From contig JAUWSP010000030.1 of NCBI GenBank assembly GCA_030610025.1, forward strand, positions 1 to 11,842: a DNA stretch of 11,842 bases, given 5' to 3'. Made by a program: the position numbers and the translations under genes. Numbering within the stretch: position 1 is the first letter of the stretch; every line of letters starts with the position of its first letter. This DNA comes from Acidobacteriota bacterium. Lineage in GTDB: Bacteria; Acidobacteriota; Thermoanaerobaculia; Multivoradales; JAHEKO01. This document shows, piece by piece, positions 7,141-11,842 of the stretch. The notes under the pieces were generated by a model. It saw nothing but the letters and a program-made list of their open reading frames with translations, did not search any database and was not told the DNA's origin.

Positions 7141-8241
7141 CTATCCTCCGGTCTCTTCGAAGGCTCTCACAAGCCGCTCGATCCAGGCATCCATGAGGTC
7201 CTCGTAGGTGTCGATTCCCTCCTCACCCTCGGAATTGAGGGGAACGGTAACCACGGTCGCGCCGGTGCGGTCGGCGATCATCTGCGTCTTTCGGGGACTG
7301 AAGTAGTTGGCGGTTAGAACCACCTCGATTCCCTGGTCCCGGATCAACTTCATGATCGTCTCCACGTGTCGCGGGGTGGGAGGTATGCCCGGCTTGGGTT
7401 CCACAAAGCCGACCATGTCGAGATCGAAGCGGTTGGTGAAGTAGGCCCAGTTCTTGTGGTAACCGATGATTTGGTTGCCGCGGATCGGTTCGGCTTGCTT
7501 CAACCAGCCCCCGAGGCGATCGGCCAGCGTCGAGCCGCTACCGCGGGGGTATTCCTTGCTTTCCAGGAACGACTGCAGCTTGCCCGAGCGAGCGAGGCGG
7601 GCCAGGGTGTCACCACCCAGGAGGTCGACGAGCTCGTCTCCGAAGAGGCGTCGGTAGAGACGGTCCTCCAAGGAGGCTTCCCTTTCCTGGTAATAGTCTG
7701 CGTTGGCAGGATCGATCTTCTCGAGGCCTGCCAGGACATTGCGCGCCACGATCACCATGTTGAGTGGATCGGTGTGGATGTGGGGATTGCCGTAAATGTG
7801 AACATCCCCTTCGGTACGGCTCAGGGAGATGGGCTTCTCCAGCAGTTCGATACCCGTCCATGCAGCCACGTATCCCGGTGCCCCCTCGAGCACGTTGCGG
7901 TTGCCGGCCGCATCGAGGAGTGTCGGAACCCAGAGCTCGAGGTCCAGACCGGTGGTGATGAAGAGATCGGCAGATCGCAGCTGCGTCTGGAAGGAGGGTT
8001 TGGGTCGGACGAAATGCACATCCTGGTCGCCGCGGCAGATGGCTTCGGCAACGACCCGATCTCCCCCTATTTCGCGTGCGACCCAGGCATAGTCGGGAAC
8101 CGTGGTCACTACCTGGAGCGGATCGCCTTCGGAGGCCGCCGCTGGCTGAGCGGCCATTCGAGCGGTAAGGCCGAGGAACCCCACTGTCAGAGCGATCGCA
8201 GTGGAGAACAGTATTGGATTCGTATTTCGGATGATCTTCAT
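7141..8241 (-). CDS. Metal (probably zinc) ABC transporter substrate-binding protein, ZnuA/TroA family
   Basis: 366 residues. Residues 1-37 are a Sec signal peptide (hydrophobic core 10-26, likely cut after the AAA at 35-37), so the protein is periplasmic. The mature part has the cluster A-I pattern: VVTTVPDYAWVAREIGG (44-60), first His ligand H76 in DVHFVRPKPS, HIYGNPHIHTDP (148-159) with H154 or H156 as second ligand, and H262 in GYHKNWAYF as third. At the fourth-ligand region, where relatives usually have Glu in an E-x-x-F motif or a later Asp, this protein has ANYFSPRK (311-318) and PLNSEGEEG (334-342), so the ligand set may differ. About 50 residues (205-255) before H262 look longer than in typical ZnuA. 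The ATG at 8241 is chosen because AAGGAG lies 6 bases upstream. An ATG at 8259 overlaps the porin stop as TGATG and would add 6 residues. Confidence 0.9.
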   Translation of the reverse strand: MKIIRNTNPILFSTAIALTVGFLGLTARMAAQPAAASEGDPLQVVTTVPDYAWVAREIGGDRVVAEAICRGDQDVHFVRPKPSFQTQLRSADLFITTGLDLELWVPTLLDAAGNRNVLEGAPGYVAAWTGIELLEKPISLSRTEGDVHIYGNPHIHTDPLNMVIVARNVLAGLEKIDPANADYYQEREASLEDRLYRRLFGDELVDLLGGDTLARLARSGKLQSFLESKEYPRGSGSTLADRLGGWLKQAEPIRGNQIIGYHKNWAYFTNRFDLDMVGFVEPKPGIPPTPRHVETIMKLIRDQGIEVVLTANYFSPRKTQMIADRTGATVVTVPLNSEGEEGIDTYEDLMDAWIERLVRAFEETGG

Positions 8242-8247
8242 GGTGCT

Positions 8248-8251
8248 CTCC
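8248..8251 (-). promoter_or_regulatory. Shine-Dalgarno GGAG deciding the binding-protein start
   Basis: GGAG within AAGGAGA is spaced 6 bases from the ATG at 8241. The alternative ATG at 8259 has no purine-rich site upstream, though its TGATG overlap with the porin stop could allow re-initiation. Confidence 0.7.
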
Positions 8252-8258
8252 TTGCCCA

Positions 8259-9740
8259 TCAGTAGGATTCGTGTTTGTGCGGACCGGCCGCAAAGGTGAC
8301 CTGTAGCCAGAGCCGATTGTCCGTCTTCGGCCCCCTGGACGAGATGAAGTCGCGATCGATTCTCTGGTACTGCAGCCGTAGTCGTACGAACTCACTCTGC
8401 CAGTAGGTCAGAAATGGGGTCCAGCCGGTGTCCTTGAGACCCTGTCGAAACTCCTCTGGATCGTAGAGGGCGCGTCCGTACCCAGGTAGCTCAGCGTTGT
8501 CATAGCGCAATCCGACAATCCACCGCCGGCTGAGACGGCCATAGAGATAGGCGTAGTAGGAATCCGAGGAAATGGAGGGTGTGTCACCGGTGTCGTAGTT
8601 GGTGTGGATGTACTCGCCCCGAAACTCCAGGTTTCGGTAACGGGCGCGGTTGGTCGGTTCCCAAACGTAAGCGAAATCGAAACCGTAGATGTCGGTCTTC
8701 TCGTCTCCCGTATCGGAGTTGGATCCACGGGTCCAGTTCAGACCCAGATCGAGATAGGCGTCGGGGCCGAGCTCGAAGAATCCTGTGTGCCGCAGGAGAA
8801 AGGCCGGGTCGTTCCAATCGGAGCCCGCGAAGGCGGCCGGGTTGTCGGCGTTGGTGATCTGGAGGGTAAGACCATTGTTCGTCGCCCAGAGCTTACCGAG
8901 CTGCCAGTCCAGGCCGATCCCGAGTCCGACGAGTCCCGCGGGGCCGAAGACATGGTCTAGGGCGAAGGGCCTGTCGACGCTGGGTAGTGCATGACGGTGC
9001 CACCGATTCAGCGTCCCATACTGTTGCCGGAACTTGCCGACTTGGAGTCTCGTGTGAAGGGGTAGGGCGACCCATTCCATATAGGCCTCATGGACATCGA
9101 CAGCGACCGCTCCGCTGTGCAGGTGCTCCTCTTCGTGGACGTCCTCTTCGTGCTCGCCCTCTTCTTCGTGATCATGAAAGGGAAACGTGTAGGGCTCCTG
9201 GTGGCCAGCCAGGATTCCCTTGAAGCGGGTATAGGGATCGAGCGGAGCCTGTAGCGCAACCTCGACACCACGCAGGTTGAAGCCAGTCTTGATATCGCTC
9301 TCGGACCAATCGTAGGAGAAATCTCCGACGAAACTGAGCTCCGGGTTCAGTGCTTGTTGTGTTCGCTGTCGACCGACGAACACATCGCGTTCGTTGACTG
9401 CGATCTCTTCCTTCTGTTTCTCGTCGGCGGTGAGCTCTTCGGCCTCGGCGAGCAGATCCTCTAGATCGTCTTCCTGGCGCACCTCTTGTGATGCAACCAC
9501 CCGCTCCTCGAGCTCGATGAGCTGCTCCTGCAGCTCGCGGATCTGGCGCTGGTAGGTCTCCTCTAGCACCTGAAGTCGTTTCTCGAGGCGGCGGATTTCA
9601 TCTGTCGGTTCAGCGGTCGGCTTTTCTGTGCCCTGGACATCTTGGGTCTGGGCGTAGGCGGGCAGGCTGCCGAGGACTAGAGCCAGCGCCACCAGAATCA
9701 AGATCCATGAATTCCTGTGGGGTCCTGGAAGGGTCTTCAA
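8259..9740 (-). CDS. Outer-membrane beta-barrel porin with coiled coil and His/Glu-rich loop, metal-acquisition type
   Basis: 493 residues from a TTG start. Residues 1-30 form a signal peptide ending AYA. Residues about 45-110 are a charged heptad-rich coiled coil (IRRLEKRLQVLEE, LQEQLIELEERV), a common periplasmic stalk in porins. From about 130 to the end there are alternating hydrophobic/polar strands (LSFVGDFSYDW, RLQVGKFRQQYGTLNRW, DAYLDLGLNW, FVRLRLQYQRI, LWLQVTF) typical of a 12- to 16-stranded barrel. Residues 189-208 are almost only His, Glu and Asp with six His, probably an extracellular or pore loop that captures metal. The next gene is the periplasmic binding protein, and the overlap implies one mRNA, so an outer-membrane zinc-uptake role is inferred. 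The C-terminus ends HKHESY rather than in the usual terminal Phe. No TonB box is evident. The substrate is not shown by sequence. Confidence 0.82.
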   Translation of the reverse strand: MKTLPGPHRNSWILILVALALVLGSLPAYAQTQDVQGTEKPTAEPTDEIRRLEKRLQVLEETYQRQIRELQEQLIELEERVVASQEVRQEDDLEDLLAEAEELTADEKQKEEIAVNERDVFVGRQRTQQALNPELSFVGDFSYDWSESDIKTGFNLRGVEVALQAPLDPYTRFKGILAGHQEPYTFPFHDHEEEGEHEEDVHEEEHLHSGAVAVDVHEAYMEWVALPLHTRLQVGKFRQQYGTLNRWHRHALPSVDRPFALDHVFGPAGLVGLGIGLDWQLGKLWATNNGLTLQITNADNPAAFAGSDWNDPAFLLRHTGFFELGPDAYLDLGLNWTRGSNSDTGDEKTDIYGFDFAYVWEPTNRARYRNLEFRGEYIHTNYDTGDTPSISSDSYYAYLYGRLSRRWIVGLRYDNAELPGYGRALYDPEEFRQGLKDTGWTPFLTYWQSEFVRLRLQYQRIDRDFISSRGPKTDNRLWLQVTFAAGPHKHESY

Positions 9741-9746
9741 AACAGT

Positions 9747-9752
9747 CTCTCC
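9747..9752 (-). promoter_or_regulatory. Shine-Dalgarno GGAGAG deciding the TTG start of the porin
   Basis: GGAGAG lies 6 bases upstream of TTG at 9738-9740. The frame stays open further upstream to an ATG at 9908, but that version would run through the hairpin leader and into the preceding gene, and would bury the signal peptide 56 residues inside the protein. Confidence 0.75.
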
Positions 9753-9772
9753 TGGTCGTTGACGCGTTGAGC

Positions 9773-9801
9773 AAAAAGGTCGGTCGATAACGGGACCGTC
9801 C
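9773..9801 (-). terminator. Intrinsic terminator-like hairpin upstream of the porin gene
   Basis: On the minus strand, GGACGGTC and GACCGACC pair with one A-A mismatch around an 8-base loop and are followed directly by TTTTT (9773-9777). It lies only 32 bases before the porin start, with no room for a full promoter after it. Transcription of the metal-uptake genes must therefore read through it or be controlled there. It could act as an attenuator or as a partial terminator after the small upstream gene. Confidence 0.6.
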
Positions 9802-9833
9802 GGCATCGCTCTCCAACCGGGGAGTGCGATGCC
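9802..9833 (-). repeat. Strong perfect-arm hairpin in the porin leader
   Basis: GGCATCGC (9802-9809) and GCGATGCC (9826-9833) are perfect complements. Inside, CTCC (9811-9814) pairs with GGAG (9821-9824) after a single T-T mismatch, leaving a 6-base loop. It abuts the terminator-like hairpin with no spacer, so the two stems could stack. It may stabilise the mRNA end of the upstream gene or form part of a leader switch. Confidence 0.7.
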
Positions 9834-9847
9834 TGCCGAATGACACG

Positions 9848-10213
9848 TCAGGCGCTGGGAGGACTGCGAGGTTCGGAGTAGAGGAGAGGTGACTGAGAGA
9901 TCAGGCAATCGAGGGTCGGTTCAACCGCGGTGTTCGCGGCTAGCCGCGGCAGAGCTTCCAGCTTCGGGGCTCTCGCCTGGGCCAGCAGCTGTTGCAGGAT
10001 GCAGAGGAGACAGTCGGCAGCCTCTGTCTCGCTGCCAACCGCCTGAGGAGCGACCTCGATGTGCGTGTGGGTCGAGCGTGAGTCGAGTGTCGGGACAGGG
10101 GAGGATGCGGGGTGCCAGTGGGGCAGGCAGGTCGCGGCCATCAGGATGGCCAAGACCAGAAAGGCCGCAGGCCGTCGAAGACGCTGTCGTTGTCTACCCA
10201 TCAGCGAGCCCAT
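9848..10213 (-). CDS. Small secreted or membrane-anchored DUF2946-like protein
   Basis: 121 residues. A basic start (RQRQRLRR, 7-14) precedes a hydrophobic segment (15-29), giving a signal peptide or anchor, so it is exported. The outside part has CLPHWHP (29-35), a THTHIE stretch (49-54), and C68-x-x-C71 in DCLLCILQQL, ending in PRSPPSA. This layout of N-terminal hydrophobic segment, His-rich stretch, CxxC and Pro-rich C-terminus resembles DUF2946 proteins, often found near metal-uptake or copper genes; the match is from memory and loose. It is the first gene of the minus-strand metal cluster, 107 bases before the porin. The start at 10213 has GAGAGAAG just upstream; ATG at 10201 is an alternative. 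A role as a periplasmic metal-binding accessory is inferred. Confidence 0.6.
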   Translation of the reverse strand: MGSLMGRQRQRLRRPAAFLVLAILMAATCLPHWHPASSPVPTLDSRSTHTHIEVAPQAVGSETEAADCLLCILQQLLAQARAPKLEALPRLAANTAVEPTLDCLISQSPLLYSEPRSPPSA

Positions 10214-10249
10214 CTTCTCTCGGCCGGTGCTTTGGCCGGACTCGAGATC

Positions 10250-10255
10250 ATTATA
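10250..10255 (-). promoter_or_regulatory. -10 box TATAAT of the metal-uptake cluster
   Basis: A perfect TATAAT on the minus strand, placed to give a leader of about 30 bases before the ATG at 10213. The -35 is weak (TTCAAG with a 15-base spacer is the nearest candidate), as expected for a promoter needing an activator or controlled by a repressor. A partial inverted repeat, GAATC (10267-10271) and GATTC (10280-10284), covers the -35 area and could be an operator. Confidence 0.5.
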
Positions 10256-10307
10256 CCTGGTGACGGGAATCTTGAAGTTGATTCTGTAACGGTTCGGTTG
10301 ACTGAAA

Positions 10308-10321
10308 TCTGATATATTAGA
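10308..10321 (+). promoter_or_regulatory. Palindrome overlapping the probable -10 region of the GntR gene
   Basis: TCTGATATATTAGA is palindromic except for one symmetric pair. It contains TATATT (10313-10318), a plausible -10 box that would give a short leader before the GTG at 10353. A TTGACT lies only 9 bases upstream of it, too close to be its -35. FCD-type GntR proteins bind short AT-centred palindromes near their own promoters, so an autoregulatory operator is inferred. Confidence 0.45.
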
Positions 10322-10352
10322 CAGTCTCAAGCTCGAGATTGGACGGACTTCC

Positions 10353-11051
10353 GTGGCCAAGAACGGCATCTTGCAGCTCCGCTCCCTTCGGGAACAGGTG
10401 TACGAGTACCTTCGGGATGCCATCAACCGGGGTGAGCTCCATGCCGGTTCGTTTCTCGATCAGAAGCACCTGGCGGAGAGCCTGGGCATCAGCAAGACGC
10501 CGTTGCGAGATGCCCTGATTCAGCTCGAAACCGAGGGCTTTGTCTCGATTCTCCCCCGGCGAGGAGTGGTTGTGAATCGACTCACCCTCGAGGACGTCCG
10601 CCACCTCTACGAGATCATCGGAGCCCTGGAGGGTGCCGCCGTGATGTCGGTCGGAGGTCAGTTGGCGGAGACGCACTTCGAACAGATGCGGTCCCTGAAC
10701 GCTGAGATGGTGGACGCCGTGGAGGCGGGTGACTTCAACCGCTACTACGCCCGCAACCTGTCCTTCCACGAGGTCTTTCTGGGTCTGTCGCAGAACGGCA
10801 GCCTGCTACGGATGGTGGAGAACGCCAAGCATCGGCTCTATGACTTCCCACGACGCAGGGAGTTCCTGCCCGAGTGGGAGTTGGCCTCGACAGGCGAACA
10901 CACCGCGTTTCTGGATCTCCTCGAAGGTGGAGACGTGCGCGGTGGGGCCGACTACCTGCGGGACGTCCACTGGTCGTTCGCCGTGCAGCGGCGATTCATT
11001 GTTCAGTATTACTTTCCGGAAGCTGATCTATTGGAGGCTGGAGGGATCTAG
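10353..11051 (+). CDS. GntR family transcriptional regulator, FadR/FCD subfamily
   Basis: 232 residues from a GTG start with GGACGGAC upstream. Residues 8-75 form the winged helix-turn-helix: LREQVYEYLRDAINRGEL, then LAESLGISKTPLRDALIQLETEGFV with the recognition helix, then the wing at LPRRGVVV. Residues about 80-220 form an all-helical FCD ligand-binding domain. FCD domains bind a metal through one Asp and three His. Here H139 (LSFHE), H183 (GEHTAF) and H206 (RDVHW) are present, but the usual Asp four residues before the first His is Asn135. The effector is unknown; FCD proteins usually sense small carboxylates or sugar acids. It is followed after 3 bases by the radical-SAM activase gene, so it probably controls that glycyl-radical pathway. 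It is divergent from the metal cluster and could affect it too. Confidence 0.93.
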   Translation: MAKNGILQLRSLREQVYEYLRDAINRGELHAGSFLDQKHLAESLGISKTPLRDALIQLETEGFVSILPRRGVVVNRLTLEDVRHLYEIIGALEGAAVMSVGGQLAETHFEQMRSLNAEMVDAVEAGDFNRYYARNLSFHEVFLGLSQNGSLLRMVENAKHRLYDFPRRREFLPEWELASTGEHTAFLDLLEGGDVRGGADYLRDVHWSFAVQRRFIVQYYFPEADLLEAGGI

Positions 11052-11054
11052 GCC

Positions 11055-11842
11055 GTGAAGCCAGGACAGGTCTTCAACATCCAGCGCTTCTCGGTTCACG
11101 ACGGGCCAGGGATTCGCACCGCGATCTTTCTCAAGGGCTGCCCCCTGTCCTGTGTGTGGTGCCATAACCCAGAGGGGATTTCCCCGCGCCCGGAGATCTT
11201 GATGGCGCCCAGCCGCTGCGTCGGCTGTGGTGAGTGCGTTGCGACCTGCCTGCAGGGCCTCCCTGTTCCATACGAAACTCCGACTGCCGAGGACGCCGAT
11301 CACTGTCTCGTCTGTGGCGCCTGCGCCGAGGCCTGTCCGACGGAAGCGCGGCAGATAGCAGGTCGGTCGATGAGCGTCGAGGAGGTCGTCGAAGTCGTCT
11401 TGAAAGACAGGATCTTCCACGACGACTCCGGTGGTGGCGTGACCTTCTCGGGTGGTGAACCGCTGCGTCAGGCCGGGTTTCTCCGGGCGGCGCTCGAAGC
11501 TTGCCGTATCCAAGGACTCCACACCGTGGTGGACACCTGCGGCCTGGCGGCTGAAGAGGACCTGCGTGCCGTGGCCGAGGCCACGGATCTGTTTCTCTTC
11601 GACGTGAAGATGATGGACGACGCCAAACACCGGCGCTTCACCGGAGTCTCGAACCGTCAGATCCTGGCCAACCTCGAAGCTCTGGGTCGGGGAGACAAAC
11701 GGATCTGGATTCGAGTGCCGGTGATCCCTGGAGTCAACGACGATGCCGAGAATCTCGAGGCCACCGCCAAGCTGGCGGCCTCGATTCCTTCGGTGGAACG
11801 GGTGTGCCTGTTGCCCTACCACCCTCTGGGTGAGAGCAAGTC
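11055..11842 (+). CDS. Glycyl-radical-enzyme activating protein, radical SAM (3' end missing)
   Basis: 262 residues are visible of a family usually near 300. The enzyme uses SAM and a [4Fe-4S] cluster to abstract a hydrogen from a glycine of its partner enzyme, creating the catalytic radical under anaerobic conditions. Seen: a GTG start 8 bases after GGAGGGA (11040-11046); the family start FNIQRFSVHDGPGIRT; the radical-SAM motif C29-x3-C33-x2-C36 (GCPLSCVWCHNP); an inserted two-cluster ferredoxin-like domain with C55/C58/C61/C65 and C84/C87/C90/C94; the SAM-binding TFSGGEPL; and DVKMMD. The two extra clusters place it with the HpdA/CutD/BssD type rather than the short PflA type. The partner glycyl radical enzyme is not in the window and probably follows, so the substrate (a choline, diol, isethionate, proline derivative or aromatic compound) cannot be named. 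Confidence 0.93.
   Translation, partial: MKPGQVFNIQRFSVHDGPGIRTAIFLKGCPLSCVWCHNPEGISPRPEILMAPSRCVGCGECVATCLQGLPVPYETPTAEDADHCLVCGACAEACPTEARQIAGRSMSVEEVVEVVLKDRIFHDDSGGGVTFSGGEPLRQAGFLRAALEACRIQGLHTVVDTCGLAAEEDLRAVAEATDLFLFDVKMMDDAKHRRFTGVSNRQILANLEALGRGDKRIWIRVPVIPGVNDDAENLEATAKLAASIPSVERVCLLPYHPLGESK

Noticed and set aside
10298..10318. TTGACT and TATATT as a standard -35/-10 pair for the GntR gene
   Set aside because: The spacer is only 9 bases, far from the usual 16-18, so TTGACT cannot serve as the -35 for this -10.

Overview
The window looks like chromosomal DNA of a GC-rich, Gram-negative bacterium with anaerobic or microaerobic metabolism. An outer-membrane beta-barrel protein and a periplasmic binding protein with signal peptides imply a double envelope. 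A pterin-dependent molybdenum/tungsten enzyme and a glycyl-radical-enzyme activase imply low-oxygen biochemistry. I cannot assign a phylum from the sequence. No transposase, tRNA, rRNA or CRISPR array is visible.

Region 1 (1-4288, + strand) is the most striking part. The 3' part of egtD (histidine N-alpha-trimethyltransferase, product hercynine) overlaps, at a TTGA junction, a 1130-residue protein. That protein fuses a complete cytoplasmic-type molybdopterin/[4Fe-4S] oxidoreductase (DMSO reductase superfamily, Cys as probable metal ligand) to a complete class V cysteine desulfurase with both its PLP lysine and its persulfide cysteine. The pairing suggests an oxygen-independent ergothioneine pathway: EgtD makes hercynine, the desulfurase domain takes sulfur from cysteine, and the metallopterin domain puts it on C2 of the imidazole. 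I recall a metallopterin-dependent ergothioneine synthase being described from Caldithrix, but cannot check that here.

Region 2 (4289-5522) has a 187-base spacer with inverted and direct repeats, a DUF5996-family gene (+), and a convergent small CxxC/CxxC zinc-ribbon-like ORF (-).

Region 3 (5706-10213, - strand) is a metal-acquisition cluster, probably for zinc. In transcription order it holds a small secreted DUF2946-like protein, a double-hairpin leader with a terminator-like element, an outer-membrane porin with a coiled coil and a His/Glu-rich loop, a ZnuA/TroA-type binding protein, and an ABC-3 permease with an unusual C-terminal extension. The extension has an extra membrane segment, a His-rich stretch and a HEAT-like domain. 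No ABC ATPase gene is visible.

Region 4 (10214-11842) is a divergent promoter region followed by a GntR/FCD-family regulator and, 3 bases later, a glycyl-radical-enzyme activating protein cut by the window edge. The cognate glycyl radical enzyme is presumably outside the window.
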